A DNA stretch of 61,249 bases from Clostridia bacterium (GTDB lineage: Bacteria; Bacillota; Clostridia; Oscillospirales; Acutalibacteraceae), in assembly GCA_017395425.1 (NCBI GenBank), contig JAFPUM010000032.1, positions 1 to 61,249 of the forward strand. Reading direction: 5' to 3'. The notes under the pieces were generated by a model, which had not been told where the DNA came from, searched no databases, and saw only the letters and a program-made list of their open reading frames with translations. Of the stretch, positions 27,023 through 36,232 are shown piece by piece; position 1 is the stretch's first letter, and every line of letters begins with the position of its first letter. The translations under genes and the position numbers were made by a program.

Positions 27023-27217
27023 TTATCTGTTGAAGCAGCCGCAGCCACAGCCGCAGATGGTGTCGCCGCTGTCACCGCCGCAGCCACCGGCGCCGCCGAC
27101 ACCGCCGCAGCCGCGATGGCAGCAGCAGCCGTTATCGTCGTCCGAGATGAGCAGCAGGATCACGAGCAGGATGATAATCCAGGTGACAGAGCCGCCGAAT
27201 CCGAAGAAGTTGTTCAT
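27023..27217 (-). CDS. small Cys/Gly-rich single-span membrane protein, possible spore coat component
   Basis: A 64-residue protein: one membrane span (VTWIIILLVILLLIS, about residues 11-25), an acidic DDD, then a tail rich in Cys and Gly (NGCCCHRGCGG up to ICGCGCGCFNR) with about twelve cysteines. AAGGAGGG precedes the ATG at 27217; longer upstream readings cross a terminator. It resembles the short clostridial proteins annotated as high-cysteine chorion-like or YjcZ-type sporulation proteins. A sigma-K-like promoter lies upstream, which supports a coat role, but function is inferred. Confidence 0.7.
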   Translation of the reverse strand: MNNFFGFGGSVTWIIILLVILLLISDDDNGCCCHRGCGGVGGAGGCGGDSGDTICGCGCGCFNR

Positions 27218-27249
27218 TGTGTTACCCTCCTTTTCTGTGGTTTCATTAC

Positions 27250-27276
27250 AGAATATGCCGCGGAGAGGGAGGGGGT
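27250..27276 (-). promoter_or_regulatory. Sigma-K-like promoter of the Cys-rich small protein gene
   Basis: On the minus strand, AC (27275-27276), 17-bp spacer, CATATTCT (27250-27257). This fits the mother-cell sigma-K pattern AC-N16/17-CATANNNT. The same 11-mer GCATATTCTGT occurs before yunB (4724-4734). Confidence 0.4.
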
Positions 27277-27282
27277 GCAGAA

Positions 27283-27324
27283 AAAAATGCCCGCCTTGCA
27301 GGTCATCCGCAAGGCGGGTTTTTT
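27283..27324 (-). terminator. Terminator of the GGDEF-EAL gene
   Basis: CCCGCCTTGC (27290-27299) pairs with GCAAGGCGGG (27309-27318). T runs flank both sides; on the minus strand the transcript ends CATTTTTTT. It isolates the Cys-rich small gene from the upstream one. Confidence 0.85.
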
Positions 27325-27368
27325 GGAGAAAATCCATGAGGATATCAGGGCGTTGTCCCCACCAATGA

Positions 27369-29765
27369 TCAGGTGTGTTCGCGAATCTTATTCTTTGCCA
27401 TATACAGTTCAAATTCCTCCGCTGAAATGGGCTTGGAATAGTAGTAGCCCTGAATCAGGTCACAGTCGGTGGTGCGGAGGAATTCCACCTGCTCATCGGT
27501 TTCAATGCCTTCGGCGACGGTCTTCATGTGGAGCGATTTCGCCATATCCACAATGCTTCTGACCACGGACTGCGCCCGTTCAGGGTCGGTGACGTGGCGG
27601 AAGAATTCTCCGTCGATCTTGAGGGTATCAAAGGAGAGCTGCTTAAGAAGGTTGAGGGAGGAATAGCCGGAACCGAAATCGTCCATGGAAACCGGGAATC
27701 CCATTTCGCGAAGTGTATTGATGGTATTGACCAGCACATCCATGTCGTCGAAGCAGGCACTTTCGGTGAGTTCGAGATCAATGTAGCGATGGGGAACGCG
27801 GTAGCTGTCCACCAGTTCGCAGATGCGCTGCGCCAGATTGGGATCACTGAGCTGCACGCGGGAGACATTGACCGAAATGGGGATGAGCGGACGGTCGTTC
27901 AGCACCCGCTTCTGCTGGAACTGGCAGAGTTTTTCGAGGATATGGTTATCCACTTCGTCCACGAAGCCGTTCTTCTCAAAGAGCGGAATAAACTTACCCG
28001 GCGAAATGAAGCCCTTCTCGGGATTGACCCAGCGCACGAGTGCCTCGGCTCCCGCGAGAGCGCCGTCAGACACTCTGTGTTTGGGCTGGAGATAGAGCTT
28101 GAATTCATCGTTGGCAAGCGCCATGTGCATCAAGCCTTCCAGCTCGCGTTCTTCATTGATCTGTGCGCGAATCTTTTCATCGAACCAGATGATAGTGTTG
28201 CTCTTGGCTTCTTCCATCGTCTGTTCCGCCAGCCCCGCGAGATTGATGGCTTCCGCGATGTCCTTATCCTCCTTGGTAAGCAGATAAATTCCCACTGTCA
28301 CCGAGACATTCTGACCGTTGGGACCGTCACGCAGCAGATCGAAGAAGTCCCGCACGCGTTTTTCAAGCTGTTCCTTGTCGGTGTACGACCACATGACCGC
28401 GAAACGATCATTGGTGCGGCGTGCGCTCATCTCCTTGGCGGAGGTCATGAGATCAAGTGTTTCGGCAATGTAGCGCAGCAGACTGTCGCCCGCCTTGGTG
28501 CCGTAGTATTCATTGTAGACGGTAAAGCGGTTGACGTCGATGTGCAGCGCGGCGTAGTTGGTACGCCACCAACTCTTGGAAGCAAGGCGGCGATTGCAAA
28601 CCACCTGGAATTTGTGCCAGTTGGCTTTGCCGGTAAGCTCGTCACGGTAGGCGAGTTCGGTAATGCGTCGGCCGCTGCGCCATTGCAGCCACAGCATGGC
28701 CAGCATGGCGACAAGGAAGATCAGTACAATGGAGAAGAGCAGCACACGGCTGAGAATCATGAAAGAGACGGTGCTGTCCGACAGTGTGACGGGCTTGACG
28801 TAGATGAGAGACCAGCCGTTTTGCAGCAGCGTCTTTTTGAAGAAGATACGACCGGAATTGTCGTGCTTGGTGAGCCAACTGAAAAATCCCTGCGAATTGG
28901 TCATATCGCCGACATAGAATTCCGTGGATTTTTGGGTGATGACAGGGGCAGCGGTTTCTTCGTCAGAATCCGCGTCGGATTCGACCGCTTCCGATGAGAC
29001 CGGTTCCGTGTCCTCCGCGGACGCGACCGATTCGACGGCAGGCGCAGAAGCGGCTGATTCAAGGCGGCGGTATTCGCTGCTGGTGCCGTCGGCGTATTTG
29101 CTGGCTTTGATGGTAGGGTAGAAGGCGTCTTTTCCGTTCACCAGGGACGACATCACAAGATTGCCGCTCTTGTCAAGAATGTACATACCCGCCTGCGCAT
29201 CAGCGGCGTCGGTATAGGCGGCGATGTCAATCACATCGGGCGTAATGCCGATCAATACGCCGATCACGGTGTTTTCGGAGAAAACCGGAGCGTAATACAC
29301 CACGGCATAGGGCGCTCCGATATCCATCAGCGGCTTTATCCGATCCGATACACCCGAAACCCCCAGTATGGCATTCTGATAGTAGTCCCGGGTGCCGAGC
29401 TGGAAAGTGTCGCCGTCGGCATTATAGACATTTCCCTCCATATCCCCGATCAGCACCGCCGAGAAGCCGCCGTTGTTCGCATAGGAAACGAGGTGCTTCT
29501 TGTGGCGGGAAATGACGGTATCCATCTTCTGCTCGGAGCCGGAGAGCGTATTGGCAACGCTGATGATAAAATCACATTTTGCGGTAATATCCTTCTGTAC
29601 ACCGGCGGCAGCCTGCTGCATGGAAACTTTGTTTTCTTCGATTTTGTCCTCAATCATGGAGGTATCGGCAGAACTGATGAGCATCATGCTCAGACCTGAG
29701 ATGATCAGGCATAGAATGACACTCGCCGTGATAAGAAGGGGAAGACGAGAGCGCACGGGCTTCAA
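27369..29765 (-). CDS. membrane Cache-GGDEF-EAL protein, probable cyclic di-GMP phosphodiesterase
   Basis: A 798-residue inner-membrane protein: membrane helix (about 12-30), extracellular Cache-type sensor (to about 350) with an acidic, Ser/Ala-rich insert, second helix (VLLFSIVLIFLVAMLAMLW), GGDEF domain, EAL domain. The GGDEF motif is degenerate (TNDRF), so no cyclase activity is expected. The EAL site is intact: EALVRW, ELTES, DDFGSGYSSL, KIDGEF, AEGIET. It should degrade cyclic di-GMP. The frame is open to a GTG at 29852, but a promoter would start the RNA near 29861 and no ribosome site exists there. TTG at 29765 follows AGGATGTGA. Confidence 0.85.
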   Translation of the reverse strand: MKPVRSRLPLLITASVILCLIISGLSMMLISSADTSMIEDKIEENKVSMQQAAAGVQKDITAKCDFIISVANTLSGSEQKMDTVISRHKKHLVSYANNGGFSAVLIGDMEGNVYNADGDTFQLGTRDYYQNAILGVSGVSDRIKPLMDIGAPYAVVYYAPVFSENTVIGVLIGITPDVIDIAAYTDAADAQAGMYILDKSGNLVMSSLVNGKDAFYPTIKASKYADGTSSEYRRLESAASAPAVESVASAEDTEPVSSEAVESDADSDEETAAPVITQKSTEFYVGDMTNSQGFFSWLTKHDNSGRIFFKKTLLQNGWSLIYVKPVTLSDSTVSFMILSRVLLFSIVLIFLVAMLAMLWLQWRSGRRITELAYRDELTGKANWHKFQVVCNRRLASKSWWRTNYAALHIDVNRFTVYNEYYGTKAGDSLLRYIAETLDLMTSAKEMSARRTNDRFAVMWSYTDKEQLEKRVRDFFDLLRDGPNGQNVSVTVGIYLLTKEDKDIAEAINLAGLAEQTMEEAKSNTIIWFDEKIRAQINEERELEGLMHMALANDEFKLYLQPKHRVSDGALAGAEALVRWVNPEKGFISPGKFIPLFEKNGFVDEVDNHILEKLCQFQQKRVLNDRPLIPISVNVSRVQLSDPNLAQRICELVDSYRVPHRYIDLELTESACFDDMDVLVNTINTLREMGFPVSMDDFGSGYSSLNLLKQLSFDTLKIDGEFFRHVTDPERAQSVVRSIVDMAKSLHMKTVAEGIETDEQVEFLRTTDCDLIQGYYYSKPISAEEFELYMAKNKIREHT

Positions 29766-29867
29766 TAAGATCACATCCTGTCTGTTTTTTGAGGCTTTTT
29801 CAGAGGTGCGCCGTATAGGAAAGCGACGGTTGAAAAAGCCGCTGCGATACACAATGAACCGTTAATT

Positions 29868-29896
29868 ATGATAGCATAAAATTCCGGATTTTTCAA
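29868..29896 (-). promoter_or_regulatory. Promoter of the GGDEF-EAL gene
   Basis: On the minus strand, TTGAAA (29891-29896), 17-bp spacer, TATCAT (29868-29873) with extended TGC. Confidence 0.7.
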
Positions 29897-29980
29897 GACG
29901 AATGATACAATTTTTTAGGAGCAAATCCTGCAAAAACGTAAAAAACGGCAATGGATTTCCGGCGGCGGAGGGAAATAGTA

Positions 29981-30009
29981 TTGACAACCTTTTGGAATCG
30001 TATTACAAT
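29981..30009 (+). promoter_or_regulatory. Promoter of the deoD-deoB/cdd operon
   Basis: TTGACA (29981-29986), 17-bp spacer, TACAAT (30004-30009), 63 bp before deoD. Confidence 0.8.
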
Positions 30010-30072
30010 AAAGGCAAAATGGAGATTTGCGTTGTTCCTATCAAGAGACAGAACGAAAGGGGAAAACTGATA

Positions 30073-30804
30073 ATGTCAGATATTCTTTATCCAACGCTGC
30101 ATATTGCCGCCCAGCCGGCGGATTTTGCCCGGACGGTGCTGATGCCGGGAGACCCGCTGCGAGCTGCGTTTATTGCCCGGACCTATCTGGAGGACGCAGT
30201 GCTGGTGAATAATGTGCGCGGTATTCAGGGCTACACGGGGTTGTATCAGGGAAAGCGCGTGTCGGTGATGGCAAGCGGTATGGGAATGCCGTCCATCGGC
30301 ATTTACAGTTATGAACTGTTCCGGATATTCGGTGTGAAAAACATTATCCGGGTGGGCACGGCGGGAGCGATTTCGCCCGACGTTCATGTGCGGGATATTG
30401 TCGTGGCGATGGGCGCCTGCACCAATTCAAACTATGCCTCCCAGTACAGACTGCCCGGCACCTTTGCGCCCACGGCGAGTTATCCGCTGATGAAGACCGC
30501 GATTGACGCGGCTCAGGCAAAAGGTGTGCGCTATCATGTCGGCAATTGTCTGTCGTCGGATACGTTTTACTGCGATGATGATACGGCAGTGGGACAGTGG
30601 GCTAAAATGGGCGTGCTGTGTATCGAAATGGAAGCCGCGGCGCTCTATATGAACGCGGCGCGGTGCGGCGGAAACGCGCTGGCACTCTTTACGGTTTCCG
30701 ACCATATTCTGACGGGAGAGGTCACAACCGCCGAAGAACGGCAGACTTCGTTTACGGATATGATGGAGATTGCGCTGGAAACCGCGCTCAAAGAAGAGGA
30801 GTGA
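30073..30804 (+). CDS. deoD: purine nucleoside phosphorylase DeoD
   Basis: A 243-residue hexameric-type purine nucleoside phosphorylase that splits purine (deoxy)nucleosides into base and (deoxy)ribose-1-phosphate. Family motifs: MPGDPLRAAFIA (phosphate site), GMGMPSIGIYSYEL, RVGTAGAI, and VLCIEMEAAALY with the ribose-binding Met-Glu. The start ATG at 30073 gives the standard DeoD length; upstream codons overlap the promoter. It is followed 7 bases later by the phosphopentomutase fusion gene, which handles its sugar phosphate product. Confidence 0.96.
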   Translation: MSDILYPTLHIAAQPADFARTVLMPGDPLRAAFIARTYLEDAVLVNNVRGIQGYTGLYQGKRVSVMASGMGMPSIGIYSYELFRIFGVKNIIRVGTAGAISPDVHVRDIVVAMGACTNSNYASQYRLPGTFAPTASYPLMKTAIDAAQAKGVRYHVGNCLSSDTFYCDDDTAVGQWAKMGVLCIEMEAAALYMNAARCGGNALALFTVSDHILTGEVTTAEERQTSFTDMMEIALETALKEEE

Positions 30805-30811
30805 GTGGGAC

Positions 30812-32407
30812 ATGAATCATTTTGGCAAGATCAAACGGGTATTTCTGATGGTTCTTGACAGTCTGGGGGCAGGCGAAATGCCCGACGCGGCGGCATTCGG
30901 GGATGAGGGAGCCCATACGCTGCGCAGTCTGTCAGGCTCGAAGGAACTGGTGATTCCCCACTTGCGGGAACTGGGTATCGGCAATATCGACGGGCTGGGA
31001 TTCCTCGGCACGACGGATACGCCCAAGGCAGCATACGGCAGGCTCAGCGAGCTTTCCAACGGCAAGGATTCCACCGTGGGACATTGGGAGATGGCGGGCG
31101 TGGTATCGCCGAATCCGCTGCCCACCTTTCCCGACGGGTTCCCGCCGGAGATCATCGAACCCTTCTGCGCGCTGACCGGACGGGGCGTATTGTGCAACAA
31201 GCCCTGTTCCGGGACGCAGGTCATTGAGGAATACGGCGCGCGGCATATGCGCACGGGAGAACTGATTGTCTACACTTCGGCGGACAGTGTGTTCCAGATT
31301 GCGGCGCATGAGGACGTGGTGCCGGTGGAGGAACTGTATCGGTACTGTGAAGCGGCGAGGAAGCTGCTGGTGGGAAAATACGGCGTGGGTCGGGTGATTG
31401 CCCGCCCGTTTACGGGGCAGCCGGGCAGCTTTACCCGCACGAGCCGCCGTCATGACTATTCCCTCGCACCGCCTTCGGAAACGGTGCTGGACGTCCTCAA
31501 GGCGGCGGGATACGCGGTGATATCGGTGGGCAAAATCAAAGATTTGTTTGCCGAGCGGGGTCTGACGCGTATGTTTGTCACCAGCGGCAACGCCGGCGGT
31601 ATGGTACGCACGGGGGAACTGGTCAATACCGATTTCAACGGGCTGTGCTTTGTGAATCTGGTGGATTTTGATATGCTCTACGGGCATCGGCAGGATGTGA
31701 ATGGCTATGCCCGCGCACTCAGCGCGTTTGACCGGTGGCTGGGGGACTTTCTGCCAAAGCTGCGGGAGGACGATCTGCTCATGATTACCGCCGATCACGG
31801 GTGTGATCCGGCTGATGACAGCACCGACCATACGCGGGAATATGTGCCGCTGCTGGTGTACGGCAAAAAGGTGCTGCCTGTGAATCTCGGTACGCAGCGG
31901 GGCTTTACCAATATTGCGGCAACGATAGCCGATCTCTTTGATGTGGCGTATGACTGTCCGGGACTGAGCTTTTTCGGGGAACTGACCGAAATGCCCATGC
32001 ACCTGGCGGGTGCCGCGGTTCGTGCGCGCGAAAGGGCTTATGCGCCCTATTCCGGCTATACGGTAGGCGCGGCGCTGCTGGCGGACAGCGGCAGGGTTTA
32101 CACCGGCTGCAATATGGAAAACGGTGCCTATGCGCCGTCTCTCTGTGCGGAACGGGCTGCCTTTGCGCAGGCGGTGAGCGCGGGGGAGAGAAGATTCCGC
32201 ATGATTGCCATAGCGGGCGGTCTTTCCTCCCGGGATGGAGCAATCACCGATATTTGTCCGCCCTGCGGCGTCTGCCGTCAGGTGATGCAGGAATTCTGTG
32301 AACCGGACTTCCCCGTGGTGCTGGTAAAGCCGCGTTTATACGGTCGGTATGAGGATGTGGAAATTCATACGCTGCGCGAGTTGCTGCCGTTGGGTTTTAA
32401 ATTATGA
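30812..32407 (+). CDS. deoB: phosphopentomutase fused to cytidine deaminase (DeoB-Cdd)
   Basis: A single 531-residue frame joins two nucleoside-salvage enzymes. Residues about 1-395 are phosphopentomutase of the alkaline phosphatase superfamily: VLDSLGAGEMPDA metal site, nucleophile loop GKDSTVGHWEMAGV, and late metal ligands ITADHGCDPADDSTDHTRE. The nucleophile position holds Ser where most DeoB proteins have Thr (GKDT). Residues about 400-531 are cytidine deaminase: AYAPYSGYTVGAALL, catalytic CAERAAF and zinc ligands PCGVCRQ. There is no stop or frameshift between them. DeoB interconverts ribose-1- and ribose-5-phosphate; Cdd turns cytidine into uridine. Co-transcribed with deoD. Confidence 0.93.
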   Translation: MNHFGKIKRVFLMVLDSLGAGEMPDAAAFGDEGAHTLRSLSGSKELVIPHLRELGIGNIDGLGFLGTTDTPKAAYGRLSELSNGKDSTVGHWEMAGVVSPNPLPTFPDGFPPEIIEPFCALTGRGVLCNKPCSGTQVIEEYGARHMRTGELIVYTSADSVFQIAAHEDVVPVEELYRYCEAARKLLVGKYGVGRVIARPFTGQPGSFTRTSRRHDYSLAPPSETVLDVLKAAGYAVISVGKIKDLFAERGLTRMFVTSGNAGGMVRTGELVNTDFNGLCFVNLVDFDMLYGHRQDVNGYARALSAFDRWLGDFLPKLREDDLLMITADHGCDPADDSTDHTREYVPLLVYGKKVLPVNLGTQRGFTNIAATIADLFDVAYDCPGLSFFGELTEMPMHLAGAAVRARERAYAPYSGYTVGAALLADSGRVYTGCNMENGAYAPSLCAERAAFAQAVSAGERRFRMIAIAGGLSSRDGAITDICPPCGVCRQVMQEFCEPDFPVVLVKPRLYGRYEDVEIHTLRELLPLGFKL

Positions 32408-32440
32408 TATGCGGTGAATCATCCAATCGTTAAATATGTC

Positions 32441-32482
32441 AAAACAACCAGTCATCCGGATCAGGAATGACTGGTTGTTTTT
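32441..32482 (+). terminator. Terminator of the deoD operon
   Basis: AAAACAACCAGTCAT (32441-32455) pairs with ATGACTGGTTGTTTTT (32467-32482). Confidence 0.9.
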
Positions 32483-32523
32483 GTTTTTGGTTGATGAAAT
32501 GGTCTGACCGATATTACAGGCTC

Positions 32524-34911
32524 TCATTCCGACTGCGCCATATGAAACACGCCGTCAATCATATCCAGCCGCTTGGCTGCCAGCAGTACCCGCTTATGGC
32601 AGGTAAAGAGGATGACCTGTCCGAGTTCGCCGCGTGCGCGGTCGTCGCGGATGAAGCCCAGTGCCTTTTCCATGCGGGCGTCGTCAAACTGCACCAGCGA
32701 ATCATCCATCACCACGGGCAGCGATTCATCCGCCATCAGCCCCGACAGCGCCAGCCGCAGCGCCAGATATACCTGATCGGCGGTACCCGCGCTGAGTACG
32801 TCGCAGCCGCGGGGTTCGTCGGTTCCGGCGGGCGTCACGGAAGGTATGAGCTTATTGGTGACAAACAGCGCACTGTATTCCTCTCCGATCATGCCGCTGA
32901 GAATGCGTTTGGCGCGGTAATTGATCAGCGGACCGAAATCCAGCTTCATCTCTTCAAACGCCTCGTTGAGCGCGTTCTGTGCCTCATTGAGGGCAGCCAG
33001 CTCAAACTCATAGTGCTCCATGCGTTTGCCGAGGGCTTTCAGCTCATCGGTAATGCCGCCCACGTCCTGTTCATTGTAGGGGCGCAGCGAAAGCTCGGTC
33101 TCCCGCCGGATGATTTCCTGTGTAAGCTCGTTGAGTTTTTCTTCCGTAGCGCGAAGCCGCCCGTTGATTCTTTCGGAAGTGAAATTGTCCGGCACATCCA
33201 GCGTGATGTCGCCGCGAAGGGATTTGCCGCGTTCCACCAGCTCATCGAAATCCCGTTCGCCAAGCAGCGTGCGATAGTGCTCCTGTGCCTCGTCCCGCTG
33301 GGTATGAAGGGCGTCGTGGCGCTGTTTCATGTCAAAGAGCCGCGAGATAATGGTCAGCGCCTCTTCGTTGGAATCCACCTGATGATATTCCGACAGCCGT
33401 TCCCGCAGCGCCGCCTGAATCTCGTCCATGTCGTCCATGAGGGATTCCACTTCCTTCCGAAGCTTCTGTTTTTGTGTGCGGTAGGCGGTATACTGTTTGA
33501 GCTGCGCCTCGATTTCCTTGTATTCGCGGTCAAACTGTTCCATATTGTTTACCGCAAACAGTTCAAAGATAGGCTGCATGTCAAGATTCAACTGCCGCAG
33601 TTCTTCTTCAATCCCCTGCAGTTCCGTGCGTTCGTCTCCCAGACCGTCCACCTTGAATCCTTTTTTGTAGACGGTGAGATAAGCCACAATGCTTACCACG
33701 GCGATAATGCCCACCACATAGAAAATCCAGTGTGCCACGGCGCCCAGTACCACGGAACTCAGTATCACTACAGCGCAGACCACCAGTACCAGCAGGGTGT
33801 CGCTCATGCGGCTCTTGTCGGCTTCGGCATTGGCAAGCGCCTGTTCGGCTTCCTGCTTTTCGTTCATCAGCGCGTCGTACCGTTCAAATGCCCCGGCGAT
33901 TTCCTTGGGATATTTATTGACCACTCTTGTGAGGGAGAGTTTGCCGCGGTCAATGGTTTCGGCTTGTTTTTTCCACTCGTCAAATGCCTTTTGTTTTTCT
34001 TCCAACTGTACGCGTTTGGACTGTTGTTCTTCCATGAGGCTGTCCGCGTCTGCCAGAAACGCCGCCATTTTCTCGCCCCGTTCTCCGCTGAAGGCGGCGT
34101 CCAGTTCCGCGCACTGAGCTTCCAGTGACGTCAGTTTTTCACGCGCCGCAATGACGCTGTCGATATTGTCCAGTTCCGCCTGCATTTCGAGCCGTCCCGA
34201 AGCGTTGCGCAGAAAATCCCGTTCTTTGGTCAGCGAATTCCGTCGGCTGTAAGCGAGCGCGAGGGCATCCCGCATTTCATCTGCCGCCGCCAGCGATTTC
34301 TGCATTTCGGCGCGGGATTCCAGCAGCTCATGCCGCTGTTTGCGCAGTTCCGGCAGAATGGCGGCGGCTTTTTTGGAATCCAGTATGGAAGCGGCAGTTG
34401 TGAGGCGCTTTTCCACCTCGCCCTTGGAGATGCGTTCGTCGCCTGCTGAGGCGAGATTGACCAGCCGCGCCGTGATTTCACTGTTCTCACCCGCCAGCGA
34501 TACGCCGCTCTGACCGATATAGAGGGTATTGACAAAACTCTTGACATTCATGCCCAGCAGCAGTACGCCCGGTTCCTGACCGGCGGGAAGGATCACCGAT
34601 TCCGCGAGGGTACGGTTAAAGAGGGAAATCCGATCTTCGTTCTTGACGGCGCCGAAGGTACGGCTGAGAAGAAACGTCTTGCCGTCGTCGAGCATGAGTT
34701 CCAATGTACCGCCCGGCTGACCGCCGTCCCACGGTTCATACCGGCGGCGTGTTTCGCTGTCCATGCCGTAGAGCATCGCCTTGAGGAATGCCATGACGGT
34801 GGTTTTGCCGGATTCGTTTTCGCCGTAGACCAGGTTTACCCCGTCGGTCGGACGAAGCACAAAATGTCTGAGCCTGCCGAAGCAATGGATATTGATTTCA
34901 GTAATTTTCAT
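32524..34911 (-). CDS. yhaN: YhaN-type SMC-like ATPase
   Basis: A 795-residue ABC/SMC-type ATPase. Walker A is YGENESGKTT (about residues 29-38). Long coiled coils follow, interrupted near residues 375-415 by two hydrophobic spans (LLVLVVCAVVILSSVVLGAV and the next), as in YhaN. The C-terminal half has the LALSGLMADE region and the Walker B/D-loop VVMDDSLVQFDDARMEKAL. It overlaps the upstream YhaO-type phosphoesterase by 14 bases, the typical nuclease-ATPase pair resembling SbcD-SbcC. A DNA end-processing or membrane-linked repair role is inferred. Confidence 0.88.
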   Translation of the reverse strand: MKITEINIHCFGRLRHFVLRPTDGVNLVYGENESGKTTVMAFLKAMLYGMDSETRRRYEPWDGGQPGGTLELMLDDGKTFLLSRTFGAVKNEDRISLFNRTLAESVILPAGQEPGVLLLGMNVKSFVNTLYIGQSGVSLAGENSEITARLVNLASAGDERISKGEVEKRLTTAASILDSKKAAAILPELRKQRHELLESRAEMQKSLAAADEMRDALALAYSRRNSLTKERDFLRNASGRLEMQAELDNIDSVIAAREKLTSLEAQCAELDAAFSGERGEKMAAFLADADSLMEEQQSKRVQLEEKQKAFDEWKKQAETIDRGKLSLTRVVNKYPKEIAGAFERYDALMNEKQEAEQALANAEADKSRMSDTLLVLVVCAVVILSSVVLGAVAHWIFYVVGIIAVVSIVAYLTVYKKGFKVDGLGDERTELQGIEEELRQLNLDMQPIFELFAVNNMEQFDREYKEIEAQLKQYTAYRTQKQKLRKEVESLMDDMDEIQAALRERLSEYHQVDSNEEALTIISRLFDMKQRHDALHTQRDEAQEHYRTLLGERDFDELVERGKSLRGDITLDVPDNFTSERINGRLRATEEKLNELTQEIIRRETELSLRPYNEQDVGGITDELKALGKRMEHYEFELAALNEAQNALNEAFEEMKLDFGPLINYRAKRILSGMIGEEYSALFVTNKLIPSVTPAGTDEPRGCDVLSAGTADQVYLALRLALSGLMADESLPVVMDDSLVQFDDARMEKALGFIRDDRARGELGQVILFTCHKRVLLAAKRLDMIDGVFHMAQSE

Positions 34912-36025
34912 CGATTTCTATCTCCCCATCAAAAGCGCGGAGTCCGTAAAGCAGCGCGCGCATATACAGTTCACGGTTGCGGCTGTCGGTCTGCATTTTG
35001 CCGACCAGCTTTCTGACAAAGGCGCCCCGCAGGGAACCGTCATTCATCAGCAGATCGAGGTCGAGCGAAGTGGAAGTGCGGTCGGTCAGACGCACATAAA
35101 AGACCGATTCGCGCAGCCGTGCGAGGATTTCGGGAAGAGCGGGAATGATGCCGTTCTCCAATGAGCCGCCAATGGTGATATCGTAGAGATGGTGCGAAAA
35201 GCTTTCCCCATGCCGGTCACGCAGCACCGTCACGATTCTGCCCGTAAATTCGCGGGTGGTTTCGCAGCCGCTCACGTCGATCTTTTCGGTGTAATACTGC
35301 CGCACGTCCAGCGGTGTAAATTCCATGCGGGCAAATCCTTTTGCCACATAGCCCGACAGCACGCCTTTTTCGCCCGGTTCGTCAAAACCGCGCGGCGAGG
35401 GCGAACCGCAGTAGCCGTAGAGAAAATCGTGATCTTCAAACAACTGGGCGCGGTGGGAATGTCCCAGTGCCACATAGTCCGCGCCGCAGCTTTCGAGCGC
35501 TTCGCGGTAGATGGGATTGCAATGGCTGTCGGAACGGGGCGTATCGGTGAGTTCGCCGTACATCATCAGTACGTTGATACGGCTGGCAACAGGCGTGAAA
35601 TGCGTCAGCAGTGTTTCGCCGCAATAGGGCTTGGTAAAGCCCGCGCCCCAGACGCAGGTGTTCTTTTCGGGAATTTCAAATTTTTCCATGCCCCCGCGGA
35701 AGATATGTACATTCTGCGGCCATTCCTCACGGTAGCAGGAATCAGGCGCGGCGGGATCGTGACGACCTGGTGTGATAAAGATATAAAGGCGGTAATGACT
35801 CATCATTTCTTTGACGTCGTCCAGCAGATGGCGCTCCACCTTGATGCCGTCAAACAAATCGCCCGCGATCAGCAGGGCGTCGGCATTGATTTCGGTGCAG
35901 CGATCCAGAATCTGCTTGAGCGTGTCGATCTGCTCCTGTTTTCTCTGCGCCGCCACTTCGGGTGTGGCGGAAAAAAGTGACCCCAGATGGAGGTCAGATG
36001 TATGAACCACTCGAAAGGTTGTCAT
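34898..36025 (-). CDS. yhaO: YhaO-type metallophosphoesterase (SbcD-like nuclease)
   Basis: A 375-residue calcineurin-like phosphoesterase, probable exonuclease partner of the YhaN-type ATPase. Metal-site motifs: HTSDLHLGSLF, LLIAGDLFDG, TPGRHDP (the usual GNHD is GRHD here) and ALGHSHR. The ATG at 36025 follows AAGGAGC; the frame is open upstream into the promoter but homology begins at MTTFRVVHTSDLHL. The substituted GNHD Asn is worth noting, since that residue normally ligates metal. Confidence 0.87.
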   Translation of the reverse strand: MTTFRVVHTSDLHLGSLFSATPEVAAQRKQEQIDTLKQILDRCTEINADALLIAGDLFDGIKVERHLLDDVKEMMSHYRLYIFITPGRHDPAAPDSCYREEWPQNVHIFRGGMEKFEIPEKNTCVWGAGFTKPYCGETLLTHFTPVASRINVLMMYGELTDTPRSDSHCNPIYREALESCGADYVALGHSHRAQLFEDHDFLYGYCGSPSPRGFDEPGEKGVLSGYVAKGFARMEFTPLDVRQYYTEKIDVSGCETTREFTGRIVTVLRDRHGESFSHHLYDITIGGSLENGIIPALPEILARLRESVFYVRLTDRTSTSLDLDLLMNDGSLRGAFVRKLVGKMQTDSRNRELYMRALLYGLRAFDGEIEIDENY

Positions 36026-36062
36026 AAACGGATTGCTCCTTATTATCAAGATACAACAAAAT

Positions 36063-36091
36063 ATCATACCATATTTTTGTCGTAATGCCAA
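36063..36091 (-). promoter_or_regulatory. Promoter of yhaO-yhaN
   Basis: On the minus strand, TTGGCA (36086-36091), 17-bp spacer, TATGAT (36063-36068). Confidence 0.75.
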
Positions 36092-36156
36092 TAGATTTCT
36101 TGGAATTTTTTTATAAATTTCAAAATTTCGTTTCCACTCCATATCCGCTAAATTCA

Positions 36157-36185
36157 TTGACTTTGTGTCCGCAATGAGGTAAAAT
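36157..36185 (+). promoter_or_regulatory. Promoter of the DUF815-mrnC genes
   Basis: TTGACT (36157-36162), 17-bp spacer, TAAAAT (36180-36185), divergent from the yhaO promoter. Confidence 0.75.
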
Positions 36186-36232
36186 GATAGCATTCCCTCC
36201 CGGACAGAATTTTACAGAAGGTGGTATCGGTT

